In this document: positions 31,457-40,524 of the stretch, one piece after another
Layout: each line of letters begins with the position of its first letter
Numbering within the stretch: the first letter of the stretch is position 1
NCBI RefSeq assembly: GCF_000012365.1
Contig: NC_007650.1
Span: forward strand, 496,001 to 560,000
DNA: 64,000 nt
Direction of reading: 5' to 3'
From: Burkholderia thailandensis E264
Lineage (GTDB): Bacteria; Pseudomonadota; Gammaproteobacteria; Burkholderiales; Burkholderiaceae
Notes under the pieces: generated by a model
Seen by the model: only the letters and a program-made list of their open reading frames with translations
The model's database searches: none
Told to the model about the DNA's origin: nothing
Made by a program: the position numbers and the translations under genes

Positions 31457-32988
31457 GACAACGGACCTTGTTTCGCTGAGGGTTCGGAGGAGGCGCGCGG
31501 CGCCGCGGCGCCGCGCGCGGGCTCGTCGAGACGGCCGCCGAGCGCCGCGTACAGCGCGACGCGGCTCGCCAGCAGCGCGCGGCGCGTCTGCACGAGCTGC
31601 TGCTGCGCGTTCAGCAAGTCGCGCTGCGCGTCGAGCACCTCGAGAAAGCGCGCGGCGCCGCTGTCGTAGCGCAGCTTCGCGAGCCGCGCGCGTTCGGTCT
31701 GCGTCGCGAGCGTCTCTTGCGCGATGCGTACCTGCTCGGCGAGCCAGTGCCGCGCGGCGAGCGCGTCGGCGACGTCGCGAAACGCCGACTGAATCGTCTT
31801 CTCGTATTGCGCGAGCGCCTCGTCGCGGCGCGCGTTCGCGAGCTTCAGGTTGCTGATGTTGCGGCCCGCGTCGAAGATCGGCACCGACAGGTTCGGAATG
31901 AAGCTCCACGCGGTCGTGCCGGACGCGAACAGGTTGTGCAGCTCGGTGCTGCCGGTGCCGATCGAGCTCGTGAGCGCGATGCGCGGGAAGAACGCGGCGC
32001 GCGCGGCGCCGATGTTCGCGTGCGCGGCGCGCAACTGATACTCGGCCGCGACGACGTCGGGCCGGCTCGCGAGCAGCTCGGACGGCAGGCCGGGCGCGAG
32101 ATCGGGCGCGATGCTCGCGTCGTCGAGCGGAGCGGGCGCCTGCCCGGCCGCGCTCGCGCTCGCGCCGACGAGCAGGTCGAGCGCGTGCTGCTGCACGTCG
32201 CGCGCCTGCTGGAGCTGCGAGCCGAGCGTCTGCGCCTGCTGCAGCAGGATTTCCGATTGCGTCAGATCGAGCTTCGAGATCGCGCCTTCCTCGTAGCGCC
32301 GCCGGAAGATCCGCAGCGATTCGCGGCGGCTCGCGATCGTCTCGTTCGTGAGCGCGAGGCGCTCGTCGTACGCGCACAGCGACAGGTACGCGTCGGCGAC
32401 CTGGCCGATCAGGCTGATCGTCACCGCGCGGCGCGACGCGTCGCTCGCGAGGAACGTGTCGAGCGCGGCCGCTTTCAGGCTGCGCACGCGGCCCCAGAAG
32501 TCGATTTCCCATTGCACTTCGCTGAGCGACGCCGAATACAGCTCGCCGATGATCGGGCTCGGCAGCAGCAGGCCGCCCGGCTCGCGAAAGCGCAGGTATG
32601 CGGCGTTCGCGGCGATCGTCGGGAACTGGTCCGCGCGGCGGATGCCGTACGCCGCGCGCGCTTGCTCGACGCGCCGCGAGGCGATCCGTAGATCGCGGTT
32701 GTTCGCGAGCGCCGTTTCGATCAGCGCCTGCAAGCGCGGGTCGACGAAATACGCGCGCCAGTCGAGCTGGCCGGGCGTGCGTGCGTTGGCGCCCGCCGGG
32801 TCGCCGGGATAGGCGGGGTAGGAAGCGGGCACGGGCAGCGGCTTGCGCACGTAGTCGGGCGCGAGCGACAGGCAACCCGACACGGCCGCGCACAGCGCGA
32901 GCGCGGCGGCATGCCGCGACGCGCGGCGCGCGATGGCGTGCCGCCGCTGATGCCGTTCGTCGTGACGCGCATCGTTGCGCATGGTCAT
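31453..32988 (-). CDS. NodT-family outer-membrane efflux lipoprotein (exporter 1)
   Basis: 511-residue TolC-like channel. The signal peptide ends in lipobox LCAAVSGC, with Cys39 as the lipidation site. Two repeated OEP domains follow, with typical phrases [22 protein letters not shown] and [19 protein letters not shown]. First gene of the four-gene exporter operon (NodT, HlyD, RbbA, YhhJ). ATG 32988 has GAGGAT upstream. The TetR gene is divergent, and the 292-bp spacer contains a TetR-like operator and a weak FNR-type box, suggesting dual control. Substrate unknown; organic acids, aromatics or drugs are plausible. Confidence 0.92.
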   Translation of the reverse strand: MTMRNDARHDERHQRRHAIARRASRHAAALALCAAVSGCLSLAPDYVRKPLPVPASYPAYPGDPAGANARTPGQLDWRAYFVDPRLQALIETALANNRDLRIASRRVEQARAAYGIRRADQFPTIAANAAYLRFREPGGLLLPSPIIGELYSASLSEVQWEIDFWGRVRSLKAAALDTFLASDASRRAVTISLIGQVADAYLSLCAYDERLALTNETIASRRESLRIFRRRYEEGAISKLDLTQSEILLQQAQTLGSQLQQARDVQQHALDLLVGASASAAGQAPAPLDDASIAPDLAPGLPSELLASRPDVVAAEYQLRAAHANIGAARAAFFPRIALTSSIGTGSTELHNLFASGTTAWSFIPNLSVPIFDAGRNISNLKLANARRDEALAQYEKTIQSAFRDVADALAARHWLAEQVRIAQETLATQTERARLAKLRYDSGAARFLEVLDAQRDLLNAQQQLVQTRRALLASRVALYAALGGRLDEPARGAAAPRASSEPSAKQGPLS

Positions 32989-33104
32989 ATCCTCGGTGGT
33001 CGATGGAGTCGACTGTTCTTCGTGGACGCCGCGCGCTCCCGAAAACGCTCACCGTCGCGCGGCGCGGAGAAGCGCTGCGCGATGCGCGTCGCTCTCGTGT
33101 CCCC

Positions 33105-33147
33105 TTTATATCCGACGATTACCGTGTCCTATCTTGATCTGAGTCAG
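33105..33147 (-). promoter_or_regulatory. Weak FNR/Anr-type box with -10 for exporter 1
   Basis: TTGAT-CTGA-GTCAG (33134-33147, one mismatch) is followed on the minus strand by GATATA (33112-33107), 31 bp from the box centre; TATAAA (33110-33105) overlaps it. The leader to 32988 would be about 110 bases. Confidence 0.45.
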
Positions 33148-33152
33148 TGAGG

Positions 33153-33168
33153 AACCGACTGGTCAGTT
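33153..33168. promoter_or_regulatory. Candidate TetR operator
   Basis: AACCGACT/GGTCAGTT is an imperfect palindrome (six of eight pairs) in the spacer between the TetR gene and the efflux operon. GACTGGTC-type cores are frequent in TetR operators beside their own genes. Confidence 0.5.
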
Positions 33169-33280
33169 TTTAAGATGTCGCCATGCACGATGCAGGTGCG
33201 TCCGCCCGCGGACGTCGCGCATCGCGAAACGAACGGCACAACGAACGGCCGCCTGTCGGGCGGCGAAGCGACGAAGGACC

Positions 33281-33982
33281 ATGCGAAACCGGAACGGCAA
33301 CGGGCAGGCGGCGACGGCGCGACGCGAGGCGCCGGCCCGGCCGCCGCGTTGCCGCTTGCCCGCCGGCATCCGCATCAGCCAGATCCTCGACGCGGCGCTC
33401 GCCGAGTTCTCGGCGAGCGGCTTCGCGGGCGCGAGGATCGACGACATCGCCGCGCGCGCGGGAATGTCGAAGGGCGGCGTCTACACCCACTTCGGCAGCA
33501 AGGACGAGATCTTCGAGGCGCTGCTCGAGCGCGCGCTGCGGCCGCCGCTGCCTGCCGCGTCGAGCGCGGCGGGTTCGACGCGCGCCGTTCCCGCGCCCCC
33601 CGCGTCCGCACCCGCGTTCGAATCGCTCGCGGCGATCGTCGATCTGCTCGCCGGCGACCTCTACACGTGGTCGACGAGCGAGCCGGTGATCGCGATGCTG
33701 CGCCTGCTGATCTCGGAAAGCCGGCGCGCGCCGCACGCGGTCGAGCGCTGGCGCAAGCATGTCGAGCATGCGCTCGCGGCGGCGGTGGGTCGGCTCGTGC
33801 GGCAGGGCGTCGACGCGGGCGAATTGCGCGACGGCATCGCCGCGCGCACGCCGCTTCTGCTCGTCGCGCCTCTCACGCAGGCCTGCCTGCGTCAGGCGTT
33901 GCGCGCCGCGCCCGCGACGCGGCGCGAGGTCGCCGCGTCGCGCCGCGACTACGCGCGCTTCATCGAGGAGCTGCTGACCTGA
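33281..33982 (+). CDS. TetR-family transcriptional repressor
   Basis: 233 residues. An Arg/Pro-rich leader is followed by the TetR_N helix-turn-helix (residues ~30-76: ILDAALAEFSASGF, then IAARAGMSKGGVYTHFGSKD), the most conserved part of the family. The remaining ~150 residues form an all-helical ligand domain of unknown specificity. Divergent from the NodT/HlyD/RbbA/YhhJ exporter, which it probably represses through the palindrome at 33153-33168. The ATG at 33281 is the first in frame after the promoter; the leader is long, and a start nearer the HTH is possible. Confidence 0.88.
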   Translation: MRNRNGNGQAATARREAPARPPRCRLPAGIRISQILDAALAEFSASGFAGARIDDIAARAGMSKGGVYTHFGSKDEIFEALLERALRPPLPAASSAAGSTRAVPAPPASAPAFESLAAIVDLLAGDLYTWSTSEPVIAMLRLLISESRRAPHAVERWRKHVEHALAAAVGRLVRQGVDAGELRDGIAARTPLLLVAPLTQACLRQALRAAPATRREVAASRRDYARFIEELLT

Positions 33983-34018
33983 CGAAATGCGGGAATCCGC
34001 AGGCCGCGCGGCGGAACG

Positions 34019-34032
34019 TTGACGGAAGTCAA
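34019..34032 (+). promoter_or_regulatory. FNR/Anr-type box of the uspA operon
   Basis: Perfect TTGAC-GGAA-GTCAA. GATCAT at 34054-34059 lies 31 bp from the centre. The uspA start is 166 bp downstream of the box. Confidence 0.8.
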
Positions 34033-34197
34033 CTTTTCGTACGCAGAACGCCGGATCATGCACTCATGTTCTCGGCACCCCGAACGGTTCGTTGCAACGG
34101 TGACGGAGTCCGGCGCGCGAAGCGGTTTTCCGAAGCGCGGGAAAGCACGGGAGCGCCGAAACGCCGAAACGACATCGACTTGAATCAGGAGGTTGGT

Positions 34198-34668
34198 ATG
34201 TATCAGAAGATCATGGTGGCGCTCGACGGCAGCGACATCTCGAAGCGCGGCCTCGCCGAGGCGATCAAGATCGCGAAGGCGACGGGCGGGCGCGTCCATG
34301 CGGTGTACGTCGTCGACAAGTCGGTGGTGTTCAGCTACGCGGGCCATTTCGATCCGAACGCGCTGCTCGAAGGCTTCCGCGACGACGGCCGCAAGGCGCT
34401 CGCCGAAGCGGAGCAGGCGCTGAGCGCCGCGCAGGTGCCGGGAGACGCGGAGCTGTTCGAGACGGCCGGCATCGGCGAGGAAGTCGCGCAGGCGCTCGAG
34501 CGTTGCGCGAAGAGCAACGGCGCCGATCTCGTCGTGCTCGGCACGCACGGGCGCCGCGGCGTGCGGCGCGTCGTGCTCGGCAGCGTCGCCGAGCGATTCC
34601 TGCGGGCGTCGCATTGCCCGGTGCTGCTCGTGCGCGGCGAGGAAGCCGAGCATCAAGTGCAGGTGTGA
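34198..34668 (+). CDS. Universal stress protein (UspA family)
   Basis: 156-residue Rossmann-like protein starting MYQKIMVALDGSDISKRG. The ATP-binding G-2x-G-9x-G(S) signature is present in VLGTHGRRGVRRVVLGSVAE, so this is the nucleotide-binding UspFG/MJ0577 type. Such proteins support survival under starvation or oxygen limitation. CAGGAGG ideally precedes the ATG. An FNR-type promoter lies upstream, and the following small membrane protein and exporter genes are close enough (32 bp, then overlaps) to be co-transcribed. Confidence 0.93.
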   Translation: MYQKIMVALDGSDISKRGLAEAIKIAKATGGRVHAVYVVDKSVVFSYAGHFDPNALLEGFRDDGRKALAEAEQALSAAQVPGDAELFETAGIGEEVAQALERCAKSNGADLVVLGTHGRRGVRRVVLGSVAERFLRASHCPVLLVRGEEAEHQVQV

Positions 34669-34700
34669 GCGCCGCGCGCCCCGAATACAAGGAGAACGAC

Positions 34701-34952
34701 ATGATGCATCGTGACCGCAAGGCAATCGCCTCGACCGTCGCTGTGTTCGCCTCGCAAGTCGGCCTGATCGCCGCGGTGCGCGGGCTGCTCGTCGCCGACG
34801 GCTCGGCGCCGTATTTCGTGCTGTTCGCGATCGCGGCGGGCGTGCTCGGTTTCGTCGACCTGTATTACCGGCCGATCTTCGCGCCCGCGTTCGCGCGGCA
34901 GCGCGTCGCATTCGCCGATCGCCGCCGGGGGGGCGTGCGCGACGCATCGTGA
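34701..34952 (+). CDS. Small membrane protein of unknown function (83 aa)
   Basis: Not recognised. Two hydrophobic helices (about residues 11-31 and 38-58, including YFVLFAIAAGVLGFVDLYY) are followed by a basic tail, suggesting an inner-membrane hairpin with the C-terminus inside. AAGGAGAACGAC gives a strong ribosome site before ATG 34701. Its stop overlaps the GTG start of the permease gene, so it is translationally coupled to the exporter and may be an accessory subunit. Confidence 0.75.
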   Translation: MMHRDRKAIASTVAVFASQVGLIAAVRGLLVADGSAPYFVLFAIAAGVLGFVDLYYRPIFAPAFARQRVAFADRRRGGVRDAS

Positions 34953-36085
34953 ACGGAATCCTGAGGCTTGCGTTCAAGCTTCTCGTCAACGACAGCGCGA
35001 AGTTCTCCGCGCTGATCGTCGGAATCACGTTCGCCGTGTTCCTGATGGTCGAGATGACTTCGCTGTTCGCCGGGATTCTCAACAAATCGTCGTCGACCGT
35101 CATCAACGTCGGCGCGAGGATGTGGGTGATGGACCCCGGCGTGAAGACGATCGCGAGCAGCATCGGGATGCCGGCCTACGTGCTCGACGCGGTGCGCAGC
35201 GTCGACGGCGTCAAGTACGCGGTGCCGATCTATTCCGGCGGCGCGCTCGTGAAGCTCGCCGACGGCACCTATCAGGCCGTCACGGTGATCGGCCTCGACG
35301 ACGCGAGCCTGCTCGGCAGGCCGACGATGACGGCGGGCCGCATCGAGGACATCTATGCGGAAAACGGCTTCATCGCGATCGACGACGCCGAATTTCCGAA
35401 GCTGAAGAACCCGACGCTCGGCACGACATTCGAGCTGAACGACAACCGCGGCGTGATCGTCGGCATCGCGAAGGTCGCGAGCAGCGGCCTGTTCGGCACG
35501 CCGACGCTCTACACGACCTACGCGCGCGCGACGCGCTACATCCCTTCGACGCGCTACACGACGTCGTACATTCTCGTCGAGCCGAAGTCGGCGCGCGACA
35601 TCGCGCGCATCAAGCAGGCAGTCGCGGCGCTCGGCTATCGCGCATACACGAAAGAAGAATTCATGAAGCGCATCTCGGATTTCTACAAGTACGAGACAGG
35701 CGTGGGCACGAACATTCTGCTGATGACCGTGATCAGCTTCATCGTCGGGCTGTCGATCTCGGGCCAGACGTTCTATACGTTCATCATCGAGAACCTCGAG
35801 AAGTTCGGCGCGCTGAAGGCGATAGGCGCGAAGAACCGCGAGCTCGTCGCGATGATCCTGTTCCAGGCGACGTTCACCGCGCTCACCGGCTACGGCCTGG
35901 GCGTCGGCCTCTGCACCGCGCTCATCAGCTTCGCGCGGCTGCGCCTGCCAAGCTATGCGGCGCTCATCACGTACGGCAATCTCGCGCTCGCGTTCGGCAT
36001 GGTCGTCGTGATCGCGGGGCTGTCGAGCTATCTCGGCGTGCGCCGGGTGCTGCGCATCGAGCCGTTCGACATTTTCAGGGGATGA
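34949..36085 (+). CDS. ABC transporter permease (MacB/DevC-like, FtsX domain)
   Basis: 378 residues. An N-terminal transmembrane helix (~20-42) precedes a ~200-residue periplasmic domain (MacB-PCD type). Three C-terminal helices belong to the FtsX fold, with ENLEKFGALKAIGAKNRELV as the coupling region contacting the ATPase. Such proteins act as mechanotransmitters in tripartite export, not as classical pumps. GTG start at 34949 overlaps the previous stop; the ATPase start overlaps its stop, so the four-gene cassette is tightly coupled. Confidence 0.9.
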   Translation: MNGILRLAFKLLVNDSAKFSALIVGITFAVFLMVEMTSLFAGILNKSSSTVINVGARMWVMDPGVKTIASSIGMPAYVLDAVRSVDGVKYAVPIYSGGALVKLADGTYQAVTVIGLDDASLLGRPTMTAGRIEDIYAENGFIAIDDAEFPKLKNPTLGTTFELNDNRGVIVGIAKVASSGLFGTPTLYTTYARATRYIPSTRYTTSYILVEPKSARDIARIKQAVAALGYRAYTKEEFMKRISDFYKYETGVGTNILLMTVISFIVGLSISGQTFYTFIIENLEKFGALKAIGAKNRELVAMILFQATFTALTGYGLGVGLCTALISFARLRLPSYAALITYGNLALAFGMVVVIAGLSSYLGVRRVLRIEPFDIFRG

Positions 36086-36786
36086 CGATGGCGGGGCTGG
36101 CGATCGACGCGCGCGGGCTCAACAAGTGGTTCGGTGAGGGCGAGGCCCGCACGCGCGCGCTCGCCGACGTGTCGGTGCAGGCGCGTTTCGGCGAGATGCT
36201 GCTGATCGTCGGGCCGTCGGGCAGCGGCAAGACGACGCTGCTCAGCGTGATGTCCGGCATCCTGCGGCCGGACGAGGGCAGCGTGATCGTCGACGGCGTC
36301 GATCTGTGGGCGCAGGACAACGATGCGATCGCCGAGTTCCGCCTGAACCGGATCGGCTTCGTGTTTCAGGACTACCATCTTTTTCCTCGCCTGACGACCG
36401 CCGAGAACGTCGCGATTCCGCTGATCCTCAAGCGCCTCGACTGGGATCGCGCGCTCGACGCGGCGCACGAATATCTCGACGTCGTCGGCCTGAGGAACCG
36501 CGCGTCGCTGCCGCCCGTGAAGCTCTCGGGCGGCGAGCAGCAGCGCGTCGCGATCGCGCGCGCGATCGTGAGCCAGCCGGACATCCTGATTCTCGACGAG
36601 CCGACCGCGTCGCTCGACGGCGACACCGGCCGCACGATCATCGATTTCGTCAAGCACAAGGTGCTGAGCGACAAGCGCTGCATCGTGATCGTCACGCACG
36701 ACAGCCGCATCTTCGACTATGCGGACCGCATCCTGCGCATGGAGGACGGCAAGCTCATGGCGATCGAGAACGGGGGCGGTCTGTGA
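36082..36786 (+). CDS. ABC transporter ATPase (DevA/LolD/MacB type)
   Basis: 234-residue nucleotide-binding subunit with Walker A GPSGSGKTT, Q-loop FVFQDYHLF, signature LSGGEQQRVAIARAI, Walker B ILILDEPTASLD and H-loop VTHDSR, all canonical. It energises the FtsX-type permease encoded immediately upstream (ATGA overlap). The HlyD start (GTG) overlaps its stop. Active ATPase is expected. Confidence 0.95.
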   Translation: MTMAGLAIDARGLNKWFGEGEARTRALADVSVQARFGEMLLIVGPSGSGKTTLLSVMSGILRPDEGSVIVDGVDLWAQDNDAIAEFRLNRIGFVFQDYHLFPRLTTAENVAIPLILKRLDWDRALDAAHEYLDVVGLRNRASLPPVKLSGGEQQRVAIARAIVSQPDILILDEPTASLDGDTGRTIIDFVKHKVLSDKRCIVIVTHDSRIFDYADRILRMEDGKLMAIENGGGL

Positions 36787-37868
36787 AGCAGCGCATCGTC
36801 TTCGTCGTCGCGATCGTCGGGTTTCTCGCGAGCATCGCCGCCGCGTGGGTCTACAGCATCCAGGAGCCGCCGCAGCCGCCCGTGTTCAAGCCCGCGTCGA
36901 ATCCGTATCCGCGCGGCGTGTATGCGACGGGCATCGTCGAGAGCGATCAGACCTCCGGCGCGAACGTGAACCTGTATCCGGACGTCACGGGCGCGGTCAC
37001 GCGGATCTTCGTGCGCGAGGGCGATGCGGTGAAGGCGGGCGACGCGCTTCTTGCGCTCGACGATTCCGTGCAGAAGGCGAGCGCCGAGCAACTCGCCGCG
37101 CAGGCGGACGCCGCGCAGGCGATGCTCGACGAGCTGAAGGCGCAGCCGCGCCGCGAGACGCTCGCCGTTTCGGCGGCGCAGGTCGACGCGGCCGCGGCGG
37201 GCCTGAAGACCGCGCAGGACCAGTACGACAAGCAGCGCCGCGCGTTCGAGATCGACCCCAGGGCGGTGAGCCGCGATGTGCTCGACAACGCGCGGAACGC
37301 CGAGACGGCCGCGCGCGCGAACCTCGACGTCGCCACGCGGCAATACCGCCTGACGCGCGCGGGCGCGTGGGTCTACGACATTCGCAACCAGGAGAAGCAG
37401 GTCGTCGCGCTGCGCAAGGCGGCGGAAGCGTCGGCCGCGCTGCTCGCGCACTACACGCTGCGTGCGCCCGCCGACGGCGTCGTGCTCGCGATGAACGCGG
37501 CCGTGGGCTCGTATCTGTCGCCGCAGGGGATGTACGACACGTACACGCAGGGGAACACGCCGGCGATCGTGCTCGGTTCGTCCGCGAACCGGCTGCAAGT
37601 GCGGTGTTATGTCGATGAGATCCTGATCAGCCGCTTGCCGGCCGGCAAGGCGCCGAAAGCGCACATGTCGGTGCGCGGCACGCCGACCGAGGCCGACCTG
37701 GAATTTGTGCGCGTGCAGCCGTATGTGACGCCGAAAATTCAGTTGTCCGATCAGCGGACCGAGCGCGTCGACGTGCGCGTGCTGCCCGTGATCTTCCGCG
37801 TCGTGCCGCACAAGGCTCTGCGGCTGTTTCCGGGGCAGATCGTCGATGTATACATCGCGTCCGATTAG
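36783..37868 (+). CDS. HlyD-family periplasmic adaptor (DevB-like)
   Basis: 361 residues with an N-terminal membrane anchor (~5-24). Lipoyl halves lie around VNLYPDVTGAVTRIFVREGD and TLRAPADGVVLAMNAAVGS, enclosing a coiled-coil hairpin. A barrel domain contains RLFPGQIVDVYIASD at the C-terminus. GTG 36783 is the start, coupled to the ATPase stop. It overlaps the NodT gene by 23 bases. Connects the MacB/DevC-type permease to the outer-membrane channel. Confidence 0.92.
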   Translation: MKQRIVFVVAIVGFLASIAAAWVYSIQEPPQPPVFKPASNPYPRGVYATGIVESDQTSGANVNLYPDVTGAVTRIFVREGDAVKAGDALLALDDSVQKASAEQLAAQADAAQAMLDELKAQPRRETLAVSAAQVDAAAAGLKTAQDQYDKQRRAFEIDPRAVSRDVLDNARNAETAARANLDVATRQYRLTRAGAWVYDIRNQEKQVVALRKAAEASAALLAHYTLRAPADGVVLAMNAAVGSYLSPQGMYDTYTQGNTPAIVLGSSANRLQVRCYVDEILISRLPAGKAPKAHMSVRGTPTEADLEFVRVQPYVTPKIQLSDQRTERVDVRVLPVIFRVVPHKALRLFPGQIVDVYIASD

Positions 37869-39330
37869 CCGCGCACCCTGGGGCCGGCGGCGTTTCGCCG
37901 CGATCGCGCTCGGCTGCGCGGCGCTCGTCACAGGGTGCGCGGTCGGCCCCGACTTCGTTCGTCCCGAGCCGCCGCGCGTCGACGCCTACGTGCCCGGCGG
38001 CGCCGTTCGCGCGAGCTTCGCCGCGAGCGGCGCGACGCAGACGCTCGCGCCCGATGCGCCGTTTCCCGATGCGTGGTGGCGCCTGTTCGGCTCGCACGAC
38101 ATCGACGCGGCCGTCGACGACGCGTTCGCCGGCAGTCCGACGCTCGCCGGCGCGCAGGCGACGCTCAGACGCAGCGAGCACGAGCTGATGGCGGGCGCGG
38201 GCGTGTTCTATCCGCAGGCCGACGCGCAGGCGGGCGCGTCGCGGCAGCGCTACGTGCCGCTGCGCACGGGCGCGAATCTGCCCGCGTCGATCTTCAATCT
38301 GTTCACGTTGTCGACGACGATCAGCTATGCGATCGACATCTGGGGCGGCGAGCGGCGCAACGTCGAGGGGCTCGCCGCGCAGGCCGACGCGCAGCATCAT
38401 GCGCTCGCGGCCGCGCGGCTCACGCTCGCGGCGAACGTCGTCAACACGATGATCGCGCGCGCCGCGTATGCGGACGAGATCGCGGTCACGCGCGAGCTGA
38501 TCGCGCTGACGGACGAGCAGGTCCGCTTGACGCGCGCGCAGGTGAGCGCCGGCACGAGCGCGTACACGGCCGTGCTCGCGCTCGACGCGGCGCGCGCGGC
38601 GCTCGATGCGTCGCTGCCCGCGCTCGAGCAGAAGATCGGCCAGGCCGACGACCTGCTCGCAACGCTCGCGGGCCGCTATCCGGCCGAGCGCGTGCCGCCC
38701 GGGATGTCGCTTGCGGACATCGCGTTGCCCGCGCGGCTGCCGCAGACGGTGCCGTCCGAGCTCGTGCGCCGCCGGCCCGACATCCTGCAGGCCGAGGCGG
38801 CGCTGCACGCGGCGAGCGCGAACATCGGCGTCGCCACGGCGGCGCTGTTCCCAAGCATCACGCTGACGGCGTCGGGCAGCTTCAACACCGTGCAGCTGCC
38901 GTCGTTGTTCGCGGCGGGAGGCAAGGCGTGGAGCGTCGGTGCGGGAATCACCGCGCCGCTCTTTCGCGGCGGCGCGCTGTGGTATCAACGCAAGGCCGCG
39001 ATCGACGCGTTCGACGAATCGAGCGCCGCCTATCGGCAAGTGGTGCTGAGCGCGTTCGCGCAGGTTGCCGATACGTTGCGCGCGCTCGACCACGACGCGG
39101 CGGCGCTCGAGGCGCAGTCGCGCGCGATGGCCGCGGCGCGCGACGCGCTGCGGCTCGTGACGATCGAATACGAGACGGGCGCGGCCGGCTACCTGCAGGT
39201 GCTGGCCGCCGATCAGCAATACCGGCAGGCGCGGCTTGCGTGGGTGCAGGCGAGCGCGCAGCGGCTGCAGGACACGGTCGCGCTGTATGCGGCGCTCGGC
39301 GGCGGGTGGGACGAGGCGCGCAAACGGTGA
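37846..39330 (+). CDS. NodT-family outer-membrane efflux lipoprotein (exporter 2)
   Basis: 494-residue TolC-like channel with a lipoprotein signal (FAAIALGCAALVTGC, Cys31 lipidated) and two OEP repeats. Typical phrases are RRRPDILQAEAALHAASANI and YETGAAGYLQVLAADQQYRQ. Last gene of the exporter-2 cassette; its start lies inside the HlyD gene. It is distinct from the exporter-1 NodT protein, so each cassette has its own channel. Confidence 0.92.
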   Translation: MYTSRPISRAPWGRRRFAAIALGCAALVTGCAVGPDFVRPEPPRVDAYVPGGAVRASFAASGATQTLAPDAPFPDAWWRLFGSHDIDAAVDDAFAGSPTLAGAQATLRRSEHELMAGAGVFYPQADAQAGASRQRYVPLRTGANLPASIFNLFTLSTTISYAIDIWGGERRNVEGLAAQADAQHHALAAARLTLAANVVNTMIARAAYADEIAVTRELIALTDEQVRLTRAQVSAGTSAYTAVLALDAARAALDASLPALEQKIGQADDLLATLAGRYPAERVPPGMSLADIALPARLPQTVPSELVRRRPDILQAEAALHAASANIGVATAALFPSITLTASGSFNTVQLPSLFAAGGKAWSVGAGITAPLFRGGALWYQRKAAIDAFDESSAAYRQVVLSAFAQVADTLRALDHDAAALEAQSRAMAAARDALRLVTIEYETGAAGYLQVLAADQQYRQARLAWVQASAQRLQDTVALYAALGGGWDEARKR

Positions 39331-39359
39331 TGCTTCCGCACGTTGCGTGCCGCGGCGCA

Positions 39360-40196
39360 TCAGCGCCGCGCCGCTTCCTCGCGCGCCGCGCCGGTCTTCG
39401 CGAGCAGCCGCCGCAGCACGGCTGGCGTGCATTCCTCGACCATCAGGAAGCGCGGCAGCGTGAGCATCGGCGCGTCGGACCGGATCTTGCTCGGCTCGAG
39501 CGTAAAGCCCGCGACGTAGCCCGCCTCGCGCGCGGCCGCGCCGAGTTCGCCGTCGAAAGCGCCGAATGGCCAGGCGAGCAGATCGACCGTGTTGCCGATC
39601 TCGCGCTCGATGCGCGCGCGTGCCTGCTCGAACTGCGTGCGCGTCGCATCGAGGAGCGCGCCGGATGACCGGTGCGCGGCGTTCAGATCGGGATGCCACC
39701 ACGCGTGCGACTGCACGTCGAACCAGCCGGTCTTGTGCAGCACGCGCAACTGGTGCCACGTGAGCGAGTCGGGCGCCTCGCCGATCGCCGACGGGTAGAC
39801 GAACAGCGTGATCGGCGCCCGCTCGCGCAGCGCGATCGTGCGTGCCCAATCGAAGATCGACGCGTGTCCTTCGTCGATCGTCAGCGCGATCGCCTTCGGC
39901 GGCAGCACGACTGGTTCGCCGCGCAGCCAGCCGACGATGTCGCGCAACGGGACGATCCGGTAGCCGAGCCGGCGCACGTACGCGAGCTGCGCCTCGAACG
40001 TCGCGATGCCGACCGTCATCGGATCGGTGCCGCAGGCGTTCGAGAAACGGTGAAAGACGAGCACGGCGACATCGGTCGGCGGCATGTCGACGGCGGCTGC
40101 GCCGCTCGACGCATCGGTAGCGACGATCCGCGAGACGGGCTGCAAGCCGGGCCCGAAAACGGCCGTGCGCCAAGTGAACCGGGAACGAAGTGACAT
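39360..40196 (-). CDS. Polysaccharide deacetylase (NodB-domain) family protein
   Basis: 278 residues. The NodB fold is evident from VAVLVFHRFSN, LTIDEGHASIFDWA (residues 105-118), SHAWWHPDL with His164 and His168 as metal ligands, and LAWPFGAFDGELGAAA. In motif 1 the usual TFDDG is TIDEG: the catalytic-base Asp is kept and the metal Asp is replaced by Glu109, which may alter metal use. No clear signal peptide; ATG 40196 is the best-supported start, but upstream in-frame ATGs exist. The long leader holds an FNR-like box (40426-40439), suggesting cell-surface polysaccharide modification under low oxygen. Confidence 0.85.
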   Translation of the reverse strand: MSLRSRFTWRTAVFGPGLQPVSRIVATDASSGAAAVDMPPTDVAVLVFHRFSNACGTDPMTVGIATFEAQLAYVRRLGYRIVPLRDIVGWLRGEPVVLPPKAIALTIDEGHASIFDWARTIALRERAPITLFVYPSAIGEAPDSLTWHQLRVLHKTGWFDVQSHAWWHPDLNAAHRSSGALLDATRTQFEQARARIEREIGNTVDLLAWPFGAFDGELGAAAREAGYVAGFTLEPSKIRSDAPMLTLPRFLMVEECTPAVLRRLLAKTGAAREEAARR

Positions 40197-40425
40197 GATG
40201 ATGTTCGTCGCTGGGTTGTCGGGGCCGGCATCGCGCCGGCTGCATGCCGTGCGCATGCAGGCTGCGATCGGAGGCGGGACGCGAGCATTCGGCGCGGCGC
40301 GCGAAATGCGCTGCCGGCGCATCGGGCGCCTGCCGGGCGGCGCTGGACGAACGGACGTGCGAGCCTCGTGAGCAGCATGCGAAGCATGCATGTCATACAG
40401 CATGCGCCGCGCATGCTCGCGCGCG

Positions 40426-40439
40426 TTGAGCCAGGTCAA
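40426..40439 (-). promoter_or_regulatory. FNR/Anr-like box, probable deacetylase promoter
   Basis: On the minus strand TTGAC-CTGG-CTCAA has one mismatch. CATGCT (40404-40399) is 31 bp from the centre, giving a leader of about 195 bases to the deacetylase start. Confidence 0.5.
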
Positions 40440-40510
40440 CGCAGTCGCACCCATGCAGGGCGCCACTATAGGCGGATGCCGCCGGCGTGGCGCACGGCCG
40501 CACGCACGAT

Positions 40511-40524
40511 GCTTGATGTAAATC
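40511..40524. promoter_or_regulatory. Perfect FNR/Anr box without an assigned gene
   Basis: TTGAT-GTAA-ATCAA is the exact textbook FNR site and the best in the window. On the minus strand TATAGT (40471-40466) is 49 bp from the centre, suiting a class I position near -58. On the plus strand no good -10 is seen at 31 bp. It may serve the deacetylase or an undetected RNA. Confidence 0.8.

Noticed and set aside
37627..40245. An 872-codon minus-strand open frame opposite the NodT gene and deacetylase
   Set aside because: Antisense shadow of exporter-2 genes; composition is typical of third-position GC bias.
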